From Nitrospiraceae bacterium (lineage in GTDB: Bacteria; Nitrospirota; Nitrospiria; Nitrospirales; Nitrospiraceae): a stretch of 64,000 nucleotides of DNA. The translations under genes were made by a program, and so were the position numbers. Of this stretch, positions 23,857-33,425 are shown piece by piece. The notes beneath the pieces are model-generated. The model worked only from the letters and a program-made list of their open reading frames with translations. It was not told the DNA's origin and did no database searches. The stretch spans positions 117,566-181,565 of the forward strand of contig JABFSG010000033.1 in assembly GCA_013140715.1 (NCBI GenBank), read 5' to 3'. Each line of letters starts with the position of its first letter. Positions within the stretch are counted from its first letter, which is position 1.

Positions 23857-24926
23857 TAATGAGACTGACCCCAAGGGTCCGTGAGCGGTGAAGACTTGGT
23901 GGTAGGCTTCGGTTGCTTATTGTGCGGCGCCAGCAACGGTCGGCGGCGCGGTGCGGCGGATTGAGGGCCGGAAGGCTGAGTGGGGTTCAGGTGCTGATCG
24001 TAGGCTTTGATAATGTCCTGCACCAATTTGTGCCGGACCACGTCCCGCTCATCGAAATAGACGAATTCGATACCTTCAATGTCCCGTAAAACCTCCCGCA
24101 CTTCGATGAGCCCGGAAACCCGTTCCGGCGGCAGGTCCACCTGAGTAATATCGCCGGTGACAACCACCTTGGAATGGAAACCGAGCCGCGTGAGAAACAT
24201 CTTCATTTGCTCCGCCGTGGCATTCTGCGCTTCGTCAAGAATGACGAACGAATCGTTCAATGTGCGGCCTCGCATAAATCCGAGCGGCGCGATTTCAATG
24301 TCTCCCCGCTCGATCGCGCGCGTCGCCCGCTCCATATCCATCATGTCAAATAGCGCATCGTAGAGAGGACGGAGATAGGGATTCACCTTCGCGATCATAT
24401 CGCCGGGCAAGAAACCGAGTTTTTCACCTGCTTCGACCGCAGGCCTGGCTAAGATAATACGGCTGACTTCTTTTTTCAGCAACGCGCTCACCGCCATGGC
24501 CATCGCCAAATAGGTCTTACCAGTTCCGGCCGGGCCGATGCCGATCACGATATCGTGCGTTTCAATGGCTTCGATATAGACTTTTTGCGTTGGCGTTTTC
24601 GGCGCGACGAATCGTTTCTTGGTGACGATGGTCGCCGCATTCGAAAGGAGTTCTTTGATCGGAATCTCGGGACTCTGCCGGAGCGCGCTCAAGGCATGGG
24701 TAATATCGTCAGGCTGGAGAACCATCCCGTCGTTGGCAAGAGTGGCTAGTTCTGTGAGGATACGTTCCGCGTGGCGAATGGCTTCGGGAGCGCCGTCGAG
24801 CGTGAGTTCTTCTCCGCGCGCCGAGAGGCGCACACCGAGGTCTTCTTCGATCAGCTTGAGGTGCCGGTCGTGGTGACCGAACAGAACGGCGGTATTGGTG
24901 CCTTCTCGTAGTTTGAGTTTACGCAC
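23856..24926 (-). CDS. phoH: PhoH-like ATPase
   Basis: P-loop NTPase of 356 residues with an N-terminal KH-like region (residues 1-85), Walker A GIGPAGTGKTYLAMAMA, the family segment ILARPAVEAGEKLGFLPGD and Walker B FVILDEAQNAT, then VVVTGDITQVDLP. A Pro/Lys-rich C-terminal tail of about 45 residues is extra. Starts at GTG 24926. It is thought to be an RNA-associated ATPase and is coupled by stop/start overlap to ybeY, the common phoH-ybeY pair. Confidence 0.92.
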   Translation of the reverse strand: MRKLKLREGTNTAVLFGHHDRHLKLIEEDLGVRLSARGEELTLDGAPEAIRHAERILTELATLANDGMVLQPDDITHALSALRQSPEIPIKELLSNAATIVTKKRFVAPKTPTQKVYIEAIETHDIVIGIGPAGTGKTYLAMAMAVSALLKKEVSRIILARPAVEAGEKLGFLPGDMIAKVNPYLRPLYDALFDMMDMERATRAIERGDIEIAPLGFMRGRTLNDSFVILDEAQNATAEQMKMFLTRLGFHSKVVVTGDITQVDLPPERVSGLIEVREVLRDIEGIEFVYFDERDVVRHKLVQDIIKAYDQHLNPTQPSGPQSAAPRRRPLLAPHNKQPKPTTKSSPLTDPWGQSH

Positions 24927-25030
24927 AAGCGCTAAGGTACGCTCCCTGCCTGCAGAAAAAGTGGGGTGATTCTAGCAAACCGATGAAAGGTGTGACAAGC
25001 AGAAGAAATGACCGAGCTGCGCGGACACAT

Positions 25031-26035
25031 TCATGTACCTTCGAGTTTTGCAGGCTTGATGGAAGGAGGAAGTGCGAAATCGAATTCCTGAAAGGCTTTT
25101 CCCCCTTGCCCATCTTCAGCGACGATACGAATCCGATGGCTGCCGAGTTGCTCCGGAGGAATCTGCCAGACAAGTTGCCCTGTTTCTTTGTCGATCACCA
25201 TCCCCGGTGGTGCCACCTCCAACAGAAAACTGAGGGGATCTCCGTCACCATCGACGGCCTTTACCCGATACTCGTACCGTTCGCGGCCGATAAGATCCGC
25301 AGGGGCAGAAACGATCTTCGGAGGACTATTCCCGACAGAGATCGATACAGAACGAACCACTTTGCCGACTGACAATTGGTCCCTTGGGATCACTTCCACC
25401 TCAAGGGTATCTTTGGCCTGAAAGCCTGTCGTATCCAGGGTCTCCTCCGACCCTTGTTTCACAACTTTGCCGTTACGCGACCAACGAAAGTCGAATTGCA
25501 TCTCATCCCGATCTGCATCGACGGCATCCATTTTTGCAAAGACCGGAGCATGAGGATCAGCTGGTCGCTCGATGGAAAGGTTGCTGACGACAGGGGGAGT
25601 GTTGCCGACTACCACGGGAGCAGTTTGGTAATGAGCTCCTTGAGCTGTGCCTCTTATCGGCACAAGATCGACCGTCACACGGTCACCACGCTGCAACATG
25701 CTGGGTGTCAATGTCGGTCCCGTCTGATCTCGCAGGGGATAACCATTAGCCATCCATTGATACTGGAATCCAGCTTGGTCGGGATGACCGTCATGGGTCT
25801 CGATCATCACCTTGACCGCCTCGTTCAGTACGATGGGGTCCGGGGTAATGGCTGCTAAACTGATGGTCGCAAGGTTTTGTGGAGAGGTATCACTGAGAGC
25901 AGAGGACCCGTTGCCTGGGACAGAACTCTGATTACACCCGATGAACAGGAAGGAAAGAACAACGTATAGCGATGGAAACAATCTTAAGTACAGCACTGGT
26001 TGATATAACAATCTCCTTCGTTCGTGAATTACCAC
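25031..26035 (-). CDS. Lipoprotein with Ig/cadherin-like repeats
   Basis: 334 residues. The signal sequence ends in LSFLFIGC, a lipobox. The mature part has three beta-sandwich repeats: residues 70-150 (FQYQWMANGYPL), 155-245 (FDFRWSRNGKVV) and a third with the putative-Ig motif DLIGRERYEYRVKAVDGDGDPLSFLL and QLVWQIPPEQLGSHRIRIVAEDG. It is probably a surface or periplasmic adhesive or binding protein. It lies 68 bases downstream of pilY1 on the same strand and may belong to the pilus operon, although a hairpin lies between them. Confidence 0.75.
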   Translation of the reverse strand: MVIHERRRLLYQPVLYLRLFPSLYVVLSFLFIGCNQSSVPGNGSSALSDTSPQNLATISLAAITPDPIVLNEAVKVMIETHDGHPDQAGFQYQWMANGYPLRDQTGPTLTPSMLQRGDRVTVDLVPIRGTAQGAHYQTAPVVVGNTPPVVSNLSIERPADPHAPVFAKMDAVDADRDEMQFDFRWSRNGKVVKQGSEETLDTTGFQAKDTLEVEVIPRDQLSVGKVVRSVSISVGNSPPKIVSAPADLIGRERYEYRVKAVDGDGDPLSFLLEVAPPGMVIDKETGQLVWQIPPEQLGSHRIRIVAEDGQGGKAFQEFDFALPPSIKPAKLEGT

Positions 26036-26051
26036 TCAGCCCCTGCTGTTT

Positions 26052-26089
26052 GAGCCGGAAGAAACCAAGATGCTAGCTCCTTCCGGCTC
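26052..26089. terminator. Hairpin between pilY1 and the Ig lipoprotein gene
   Basis: GAGCCGGAAG (26052-26061) and CTTCCGGCTC (26080-26089) form a perfect 10-bp stem with an 18-base loop. A TTTT follows on the plus strand only, so on the minus strand, where the genes lie, it would be a T-less attenuator or mRNA-stabilising stem rather than a classical terminator. Confidence 0.4.
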
Positions 26090-26103
26090 TTTTCAGCCTT
26101 TAC

Positions 26104-29100
26104 TTAGGCTCGCTGACGCACCCACGTCAGATACCGGCTCCAGGGAGGATTCGGCCCACTTGCATTCCTACTCTCGCTGCTCCCTGTGCTCATCTGACTG
26201 AAGATCTTGATCGCACCATCTGAGGATTGCGATCCACCATTACTGGAACCATTCGATGTCCCAGGCCCATCGATATGGATAGCGACTTGCGAGGCCACCC
26301 CCTCACCCATCAGGATCCTCGTGGTGCTATTCGTATTTGCACCGGAAGCACTGGTCCCGATGATCGGAGACGAATAAGCTGACCCAGTCTTATAGTACAG
26401 GGCATAGAGATAGCTCGTCCCGGTGGAGGAACAGAAATCGTTCGTGGGAATGAGCGTCGGGAAGAAGACTGCTCCAGCAATTACGACAGGGGAGGACACA
26501 GACCGCTCAGCCGAAGTGCCGGCGGCAGTCGCCAGTTTGACGTACCATCCATCCTTGCTCTGAATCAACCCCACCATCGAGTTGGCTCCCGTAGTAACAG
26601 TCGTGAGCGTCGGATTATTGGAGTCCGTCACTTGGTTCGTCCCGGTCGAACAGACGACACAAACCACCGCACTCGTGGTGTTCACCAGGGTGGCACTTGT
26701 ATCTTGAATTTGGCAATCAGTGCCAGCAGTAGCTGTCTCGGGAAGGGTACAGCCTGAATTCATCACTTTGTCTTTAATCCCAAAAAGATACTGTTGCTCT
26801 GTGCTAGTCTTGTCTGAATTATTCAGGTAGCGACCAGTTCCGAAAAAGACCCAGACCTTATTGGCATCGTCAATCGTCACCGATGGAGAAATTGTCACTG
26901 GCCCCATTTCCACTGAGGTTCCAGTCACTGGACCGTAGTCATAGAAGGTATCGATAATTTCCGTGGCTGATCGATTGCCTCCGCTGTTCACACCCCAGGT
27001 CGAGGTACTGCATGGAGCATTCACACAACCTCCGGTGGTCAACCGATACATCTTGCCCCTCCAGGGCAGAGATCCATCGTGCAGTGTTCGTCCAAAGTAG
27101 GCGGCATCGTGCCGGTAATCGAAATTCCTATCCAACGCCTTAATATCACCGAGAAACGACTTGATGGACCCGACAGGCATCGTGGTTACCTGTGAATTGC
27201 CCGCTCCTGGTCCGACCTTCAAGTCCACGGCATAGAGCTTGGCTGTTTGCGCTGAAGCGGCCGACAGGTCTGCTGCATAGCCGTTGGGCCCGGAACCGAA
27301 CAGGGCCATCCACTTCGCATTGGTGTTATCGATCTTTGAATCAGCCGTCGGACTCACCCGGACTACCGCTGGAATACCGGTCGTAAGCCCTAACCCTGTA
27401 TTACTGAAGCTCCAGAGAAGTTTGGGATTGACGTCCGGATTGGTGATATCGAGCACAAAGTATGCGCTATAGAACGTGCGGTTCGTCCCACCGATATCGA
27501 CCGTCATCGGCTGAGCGCCTGTGCCAGACGCACAGCTTCCACAGCTCCCTCCCATGCGGAATCCCCCGATCAGGACCGTACCCCAGCCGTTCGGATGGTC
27601 CGCATCCGGCGTGAAAATTCTCACATCCACCACTGTCGGTTTGAGGTCCACATAGTAGACATGGGTATAATCGGCTCTCGTCAACCACTGCAGCTGCGGC
27701 AAGAGCTGATGAGGGATGTAGCCCCAGAGCTCGTCCCCGAGTGGACGACCGCTGCTATTATCGGTGGGGTTCTTCGTGTACCACCCGTGCTCGATCACAG
27801 ACGCCGTCGTCACATCGTCGCTCTTGTGGTAGAATCCACCGTTGAACGCGTGGAGCATTCCATCGTTCGCACCGACATAGATGACTTCACGGCGATCTTT
27901 CCATTTGGTAAAGAACGCCGTGTAACTGGAATCTCCATAGATAATATCGTAATTCGTGCGCGGCGCAGCCACAATGGTAGGGGTCGAGTGGATGGGGTCT
28001 CCCAATTTCCACACCTTGTAGCTGCCGCTGCCGACCGGCACTTCCAGCATGCGCGTGCGAAGCCCTGCAATTTCGTCCCCGCGGACGAAATTGATGATGT
28101 TATCCGCCGTATAAGGGGCAGCGCCCGCCCGTAGGTAGGGACTCAAGGTTGTCGAATTGGCGGTGCTGAACTGCATCTCCTCGCCAGCATCCACCAGGCC
28201 GTCATTGTCGGTATCCACCCAGGTCAACAAATTCCTCGACGAGGAAGCGAGATTGGCCAGCTGTTTGCCTCCTTCCCAAAAGGGAAGAATATCCTTCAGC
28301 CCCAAGCCAGAGATCGCAGGATCGGGAACCCCGTCGCCATTGATATCATCGGCTGCTCCGTCGCCGTTGGCATCCCCGTACTTGTCGACCAACACTTGCC
28401 CATAGGTGAGGCTGGCCTGATTGTTATCGTATCGGGTCTTTATAATGTAATCATTTTGGTAGATGAGTTTTCCATCCTGATCCGTATCTTCACGGAAATT
28501 CCCGAGATGGTCGATGAACAGCCCCTGCGTGTACCCGGTCCATCTTACGTTGGCTCCCCCCTGCCCGACGGTGCTGGTGTAGAAGTAGGCTTGATAGACG
28601 CTCCCTTCACCGCTGGCAGAGGTGGCCAACACGGAAATGGCCGTTCCGGATGAACTCTTTCGCAAGATTGCCGTGATGGTCGCCATCAACCGATCCTGTA
28701 AGTCATCCGCGTTGGCGGACTCGAAGAAGTTATCCGGAATACCGTCGGTCCCAGGCGCGCCGGTCGCGTTGACGACCTTATCCCACTCAGTCACCAGGTC
28801 CGGAAGATTGTTGTTGTTGCTGTCCTCGAACCCACCAAGCTTAGCTGTGTGCATCAAGATTTCACGTCCTTCGATACTACCGAAGGCAAAAAATGTGTAT
28901 ACGGAAATGTTTTGCAGCCCCTGTAGACAATGGCCCGTCACATTGAGTACCGCGATCGTGCCATCTGCCCCAGCGGCAGTACAGGGCCGCAGGTCATTTG
29001 TGTGGGCCCAATAGGCGACATCATCCAGATAGTGGTTCCCGCTCGACGCGTAATCGGTTTTGTGTTCCCCCATCAGTGTTGCGGGAGGAGTGAGGTTGTT

Positions 29101-30522
29101 CGTATTGCAGGTGCCATTGGGCGCATGGATGGTCGCATTCGCGCCGATACAGTGAAGCCCATGTTGTCCATGCCCGTAGTCCTGACTTCCCGCTGGAATA
29201 TTGGTATCCTGCGTCGGTTCCCCGTCCGTTACAAGAATGACGAAGGTCTTGCAGCAGCGGACCTGCGTAGATGTGGAAGCCCAAGCTGGCGTGTGGTTGC
29301 TTCCAAAAAAGTAGGGATCCCTACCACAGGCATTGGTGATATAGCCAGCCCCAGCCGTGCAAACTTCGCTGCCGGTCAGAGCGGTGATTTCAGACGCGCC
29401 GATGGATCCAACTCCGTTCGCCCCAAATGCCACGCCGTTCGAAATGCCTCCGGAAAAGGCGATGGGATAGACATAGGCATTATTCAGGTACGTGGAATTG
29501 ATTTGGGCAACATAGCGAGCCGTTTCATAGAGGGATTCGGACAAGGGGGTCCAGGTCGAGGGGAAGGACTCCTGGACCGCATCCACCATGGCAGCCATAT
29601 TGGTATTGAAAGTCTCCACGGTCGATCCGGAAAAGTCGATCGATTGGCGAGAGCCGACACCCACCAACATCCTGGCTCCGTCACCCGCCGGTTTGAACTC
29701 AAACAGCCCGAACCGAGCCTGAGCCCCAATCTGCTGAATGACCCCAGTAGGTTCAGTCGTGTATCCAATCTTGAGTTCATATTTTCTTTGGCTGTAGGAA
29801 TCTCCACAGTTGCTATTAAACGAGTTATCGTCATCGATACAGAAATATCCGCTGTCAACACCGATCCAGAGAGTCGCCTTGTTGCCCGATCTGTCTGCGA
29901 GAGGAATTCTTCCTACGTACGTCTGAACACCCACCCCACCGGCATAGACCGTATCAGTTAACTCTGTATTCACCCCTGTCGCTTGCGCCCGCACAGTGCT
30001 CAGCGCCGGAGTCCCATTCGTCGGACAGGTTCCGTCTGCCGCCCGCGCGACAAAACAATCGCCTCCGATCATCGATTTCTTGAGGGCATCGAACCGCCTA
30101 AATGTCGCATAATTCAAAAAGTTTCCATCCCACTCGGTCGTGGAGCAGGCAGTCGCCAAGGTTGGCTTGACTGTCGCAGGCTCGAAGCGGGCATCTGCCC
30201 CGTTGTCGTAGGTGTAACAGCGGAGAGGGTCAAAGTAGCCTGAGAAGGTGAGCGTGTTGTCGAAATTCTTATCGCCTGCATCGGAACAGTCCCCGTCGGC
30301 AGGGATAGAGAAGTCACAGGCCAGATTGCTCATACTGCCGGAATTGTCGAGCAATAGAATGATATTCGGCGCGACCTGGTCGCTGACGAAGGGCGGCACT
30401 GCATAGTACTGGTCCATCGTCGGGGGAGGGGGCGGAGCCCCCTGGACCATACCAGGCCCGATTAGGCAGCCAACCAACGCGAGCATGACGGTTCCACGAG
30501 TGGCGATATTCCGGCTCTTCAT
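26104..30522 (-). CDS. pilY1: Type IV pilus tip/assembly protein PilY1
   Basis: 1472 residues from the ATG at 30522, which has GGAGGG just upstream; the ORF-track start is 14 codons earlier. A signal peptide precedes a PPPPPT run. A von Willebrand A-like domain starts at IILLLDNSGSMS (MIDAS). Asp-rich calcium loops (DTDQDGKLIY, DANGDGAADDINGDGVPD) lie in the middle, and the C-terminal half is the PilY1 beta-propeller (EVIYVGANDGMLHAFNGG, ELWGYIPHQLLPQL). PilY1 sits at the pilus tip, counters retraction and can be an adhesin. It ends operon A after four minor pilins and a small secreted protein. Confidence 0.9.
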   Translation of the reverse strand: MKSRNIATRGTVMLALVGCLIGPGMVQGAPPPPPTMDQYYAVPPFVSDQVAPNIILLLDNSGSMSNLACDFSIPADGDCSDAGDKNFDNTLTFSGYFDPLRCYTYDNGADARFEPATVKPTLATACSTTEWDGNFLNYATFRRFDALKKSMIGGDCFVARAADGTCPTNGTPALSTVRAQATGVNTELTDTVYAGGVGVQTYVGRIPLADRSGNKATLWIGVDSGYFCIDDDNSFNSNCGDSYSQRKYELKIGYTTEPTGVIQQIGAQARFGLFEFKPAGDGARMLVGVGSRQSIDFSGSTVETFNTNMAAMVDAVQESFPSTWTPLSESLYETARYVAQINSTYLNNAYVYPIAFSGGISNGVAFGANGVGSIGASEITALTGSEVCTAGAGYITNACGRDPYFFGSNHTPAWASTSTQVRCCKTFVILVTDGEPTQDTNIPAGSQDYGHGQHGLHCIGANATIHAPNGTCNTNNLTPPATLMGEHKTDYASSGNHYLDDVAYWAHTNDLRPCTAAGADGTIAVLNVTGHCLQGLQNISVYTFFAFGSIEGREILMHTAKLGGFEDSNNNNLPDLVTEWDKVVNATGAPGTDGIPDNFFESANADDLQDRLMATITAILRKSSSGTAISVLATSASGEGSVYQAYFYTSTVGQGGANVRWTGYTQGLFIDHLGNFREDTDQDGKLIYQNDYIIKTRYDNNQASLTYGQVLVDKYGDANGDGAADDINGDGVPDPAISGLGLKDILPFWEGGKQLANLASSSRNLLTWVDTDNDGLVDAGEEMQFSTANSTTLSPYLRAGAAPYTADNIINFVRGDEIAGLRTRMLEVPVGSGSYKVWKLGDPIHSTPTIVAAPRTNYDIIYGDSSYTAFFTKWKDRREVIYVGANDGMLHAFNGGFYHKSDDVTTASVIEHGWYTKNPTDNSSGRPLGDELWGYIPHQLLPQLQWLTRADYTHVYYVDLKPTVVDVRIFTPDADHPNGWGTVLIGGFRMGGSCGSCASGTGAQPMTVDIGGTNRTFYSAYFVLDITNPDVNPKLLWSFSNTGLGLTTGIPAVVRVSPTADSKIDNTNAKWMALFGSGPNGYAADLSAASAQTAKLYAVDLKVGPGAGNSQVTTMPVGSIKSFLGDIKALDRNFDYRHDAAYFGRTLHDGSLPWRGKMYRLTTGGCVNAPCSTSTWGVNSGGNRSATEIIDTFYDYGPVTGTSVEMGPVTISPSVTIDDANKVWVFFGTGRYLNNSDKTSTEQQYLFGIKDKVMNSGCTLPETATAGTDCQIQDTSATLVNTTSAVVCVVCSTGTNQVTDSNNPTLTTVTTGANSMVGLIQSKDGWYVKLATAAGTSAERSVSSPVVIAGAVFFPTLIPTNDFCSSTGTSYLYALYYKTGSAYSSPIIGTSASGANTNSTTRILMGEGVASQVAIHIDGPGTSNGSSNGGSQSSDGAIKIFSQMSTGSSESRNASGPNPPWSRYLTWVRQRA

Positions 30523-30575
30523 GGCACCCTCCATTCTTATTGCGTCAAACACCCTACCCACCATTCATTTCTCTG

Positions 30576-30968
30576 TTAAAAGGGAAGCGTCACGATCATC
30601 TTCTCGATCATGTTACTTTGCTCTTTCTTGACGTGAAACTTCACTTCGGCGCTTACCATGAGGCGACCGGGATCCAGCGCCTCTCCATGTTGATCGAGCA
30701 TGACGACGTCCGGCATCACAGCATAGGTCCGCCCATCGATGTCGAGCGTCTTTTCATGGAGGGCAGTAATTGTGCCGTTCTGATAGCCGACCGCCACGGT
30801 GGGGAAAGGTTGATCGTCGGCCTGCGTAAAGCCGATAGCCGTGACGGAGAGTACTGCCACTGCCAACAACATGATCCCAGCACGCACGCATAATCGGCGC
30901 TGTCTACCCATGCGACTACCTTGGTAGAAGCCCTTCCTTCGTTCCCGTCTGTAGACGTCTTCCATCAT
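30576..30968 (-). CDS. Small secreted or membrane-anchored protein of the pilus operon
   Basis: 130 residues from ATG 30968, with a strong ribosome site (GAGGAGG, 6 bases upstream). An Arg-rich n-region and one hydrophobic segment (AGIMLLAVAVLSVTAIGFTQA) suggest a signal peptide or anchor. The mature part of about 75 residues looks like a small beta barrel (VAVGYQNGTITALHEKTLDI, MVSAEVKFHVKKEQSNMIEK). It sits between pilX and pilY1, so a role in pilus assembly is likely by context only. No family recognised. Confidence 0.65.
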   Translation of the reverse strand: MMEDVYRRERRKGFYQGSRMGRQRRLCVRAGIMLLAVAVLSVTAIGFTQADDQPFPTVAVGYQNGTITALHEKTLDIDGRTYAVMPDVVMLDQHGEALDPGRLMVSAEVKFHVKKEQSNMIEKMIVTLPF

Positions 30969-30998
30969 GGTAATCCTCCTCATCTAGCGACCGCAGGT

Positions 30999-31595
30999 CT
31001 AATAGGGTCTCGGCTGACAAAATGCGCTGGCAAGATTGCAGGAATACAAAGCCCCGACTTGACTCGTAATCCCTGTCGCCAGGTTTTGCGACACACAAGT
31101 GAATTGATAAAAGATATCGAACCGGGATGTGGGGTCGATTGGATCACAAGCAGTGCTGGCGCATTGGAGATACATTCGATCGATGTCGCCGAACACCTGG
31201 TAGTTGCCGACCGTCATCGTCAGGTTTGGCACGGAGCCAGCTCCAACCGGAAAGTCCGGATTGCCTCCGTCATTCGTAATCTCACCCCACAACACGGCTT
31301 GATTGGTGAGCGGTACCGGGCCGGGCGGAACCGCATTGGAAAGCAAGGCTACCGGCACTCCATGGGCCTGAAGGCTTTGCTGAAGTATATTCGCGGCGGT
31401 GCTGACACAAGACTCCGCCGCTGCCACTGAAGCTTCACTGGCACTGACGGAACCGGCAATTTGCCGCTCAGATCCTGTGACAGCAAGGATCGAGATCCCC
31501 ATCAGGGTCATGATGAGTACTACCATCATAACGGTGATGAGACTGATCCCCTGTTCGTTCCTTATCAGTGGTCCATTATTGTGTCGCTCGCTCAT
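30999..31595 (-). CDS. pilX: Minor pilin PilX-like, operon A
   Basis: 198 residues from ATG 31595, which follows GAGAGG; the ORF-track start is 13 codons earlier. PilX-type N-terminus: QGISLITVMMVVLIMTLMGI with a preceding basic stretch, then QIAGSVSASEASVAAAESCV. Several Cys in the C-terminal domain (CASTACDP, FTCVSQ, YSCNLASAFC) suggest disulfides. Minor pilins of this type prime pilus assembly together with PilV, PilW and PilY1, all present here. Confidence 0.82.
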   Translation of the reverse strand: MSERHNNGPLIRNEQGISLITVMMVVLIMTLMGISILAVTGSERQIAGSVSASEASVAAAESCVSTAANILQQSLQAHGVPVALLSNAVPPGPVPLTNQAVLWGEITNDGGNPDFPVGAGSVPNLTMTVGNYQVFGDIDRMYLQCASTACDPIDPTSRFDIFYQFTCVSQNLATGITSQVGALYSCNLASAFCQPRPY

Positions 31596-31614
31596 CGTCG
31601 TTTTCCTCTCCAGC

Positions 31615-32874
31615 TCAGGCCCAGGGTCTCGCATTTCTCGTTTCCACGGTTCTGGTCACCACCCGTCGGCGTACCGATGCATAGGGAGGAATCTGGGCCG
31701 CCGCATCGCCTGCCACGAAGACGCCGCCTGCATGAAGATGGTCCTGAACCGTCAAAAAGGTGGAGGACAGGGTTCCCGGTCCTGCCTGTGAATTTCCCTC
31801 TCCAAACCCGTTATCGATCGATTGTTGCCGGGCGACGATCGATACTTGCACCATCTTGATTGTGGATGGAGTCATAGGCAGATTGTTCCAGATCTGGTTC
31901 GAGATGTAATCTGCTTGATCAAAGTTCAGACTCAAATTCACATCGTCGATTCGGCCATCCGGCTCGATAGACCCAGGGGCCGGCAATAGACAGCCATCGC
32001 AGGCATAAGCAAACTGGAGATCTTCGATTCCGTTGACGATCGGCAGGCAGGGGCTCGCCGGGACATTGCAGTTCGGCAAAACGCGACCAAAGGAAGCAAC
32101 CGTTGCATTGGCAATCCCACGGACCAGGCAAGGGGCATTGCCGCCACAGATATTGTTGATGTCTGCACCGAGAGTACCGCCGGCTTGCTGAGGAATGACT
32201 TGATAGGTGATGCATTGCAGGATAAATATCTGTGTCCCAGTGGGAATCACTGTCGGTCCAGGAACCGGAACCGTCAATAGGATAGGAGCGGCCGCGCCCT
32301 GCACCTGAGCCTCGACGATACCGCCGATTGAAATAAAGGAGTTGGCGCCGAACCCGACTGCTGTCATAGCAGGAAGGATGGCAGCGTTGATCGGCACATT
32401 TGCAAAGCCCCCAGCGCCTAGACCAAGGGGAGCAGTGGTCTGCCAGGCCGTGATCCCCGGCGCTGCATAGACCGTAAGAGGCACGGCGAGCGAAATTTGA
32501 TCCGGTCCGGTATCATTGACCCCAACGGTCGGATTGTTATCCCCTGGAAGAATCGGGACGGGAAGCCCGCCGATGCCACAGTTACCGACCGGGGGCGGAT
32601 TCCTTGCAGGATCGATGGGTGGCCCCAAGCCGGCCATCTTGATGTCATGGGTGATCATTTCCATGGCAATACGCGCGTTCAGCTGGGCATCGGATATTTG
32701 CTCATTGGCTCGCACTGCTTTGCCGGTCATCGTCAGCGCGGACATGCCGGCTAGCACGATCACAGACGTCACCACAGTCGCCACCATGATCTCGACCAAG
32801 GTGAATCCCTGTTCATCTGATTTGCCCTGCGATCTCATATCCAGCGTCCGTCCCTTTCCCTTTTGGCTTTTCAT
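31615..32874 (-). CDS. pilW: Minor pilin PilW-like, operon A
   Basis: 419 residues. Prepilin cleavage/N-methylation site EQGFTLVEIMVATVVTSV, with Glu5 of the mature protein conserved, followed by an amphipathic helix (LNARIAMEMITHDIKMAGLGP). The C-terminal domain is a large beta-rich region with Cys pairs, ending in VTRTVETRNARPWA. PilW is a core minor pilin. The ATG overlaps the pilV stop (ATGA), so translation is coupled. Confidence 0.85.
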   Translation of the reverse strand: MKSQKGKGRTLDMRSQGKSDEQGFTLVEIMVATVVTSVIVLAGMSALTMTGKAVRANEQISDAQLNARIAMEMITHDIKMAGLGPPIDPARNPPPVGNCGIGGLPVPILPGDNNPTVGVNDTGPDQISLAVPLTVYAAPGITAWQTTAPLGLGAGGFANVPINAAILPAMTAVGFGANSFISIGGIVEAQVQGAAAPILLTVPVPGPTVIPTGTQIFILQCITYQVIPQQAGGTLGADINNICGGNAPCLVRGIANATVASFGRVLPNCNVPASPCLPIVNGIEDLQFAYACDGCLLPAPGSIEPDGRIDDVNLSLNFDQADYISNQIWNNLPMTPSTIKMVQVSIVARQQSIDNGFGEGNSQAGPGTLSSTFLTVQDHLHAGGVFVAGDAAAQIPPYASVRRRVVTRTVETRNARPWA

Positions 32875-33413
32875 TCAGGCGCGATCATTGTGTTCACCGT
32901 GACTCGCTTGGTCCCAGCTACCCAGTTTGCCGATCCTCCGGCGATCGTGTTTTGGCTCGATCCGGTCCATACGACCGTCACGCCTATGTTGTTTTGATTG
33001 AGTCCTACCGGTCCCACGGCAGCCACAGCTACGTTCGCTGTCACCCCTGCCAATCCCGATGCAAAGAGGCGAGTTTGCCATTGCAGGCAATCTCCCCTCG
33101 CCACCGGCTGCGTCAAAGCATTCTGGGCACAGAGTGCGGGATTCGCTGAAGTCAGATTGATTCCGTTATAGCCATTTACAAGGTTCCGTCGATTGAACTG
33201 CATCCGCTCAACGAGCTCCGTGGCAAAGTTCGTGGCAACCATCATTTCGTTGCCGTCGCTGTTGCGCGTGAAAGACAATGTCGTCATCGCTGCTAACCCG
33301 AGCAGCGCAATGGCGAGAATGGTTGACGAGAGCATGGCTTCGAGGAGCCCGAACCCCTGCTCTCGACCAATCCTGCTTGTCGGCATGCTGCTATCGTGTA
33401 AGCTGTCGCTCAT
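32871..33413 (-). CDS. pilV: Minor pilin PilV-like, operon A
   Basis: 180 residues. Prepilin motif EQGFGLLEAMLSSTILAIAL, with Phe at +1 and Glu5 in place, followed by ELVERMQFNRRNLVNGYNGI, typical of PilV. Two Cys are close together (ALCAQNALTQPVARGDC) and can form the usual disulfide loop. The gene overlaps pilW by 4 bases and starts 12 bases after fimT. Confidence 0.85.
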   Translation of the reverse strand: MSDSLHDSSMPTSRIGREQGFGLLEAMLSSTILAIALLGLAAMTTLSFTRNSDGNEMMVATNFATELVERMQFNRRNLVNGYNGINLTSANPALCAQNALTQPVARGDCLQWQTRLFASGLAGVTANVAVAAVGPVGLNQNNIGVTVVWTGSSQNTIAGGSANWVAGTKRVTVNTMIAPE

Positions 33414-33425
33414 GGCCTAAACCCC

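Noticed and set aside
28930-29961. 343-residue antisense ORF inside pilY1
   Set aside because: Shadow of the pilY1 frame; Arg/Gly/Ile-rich with no domain.
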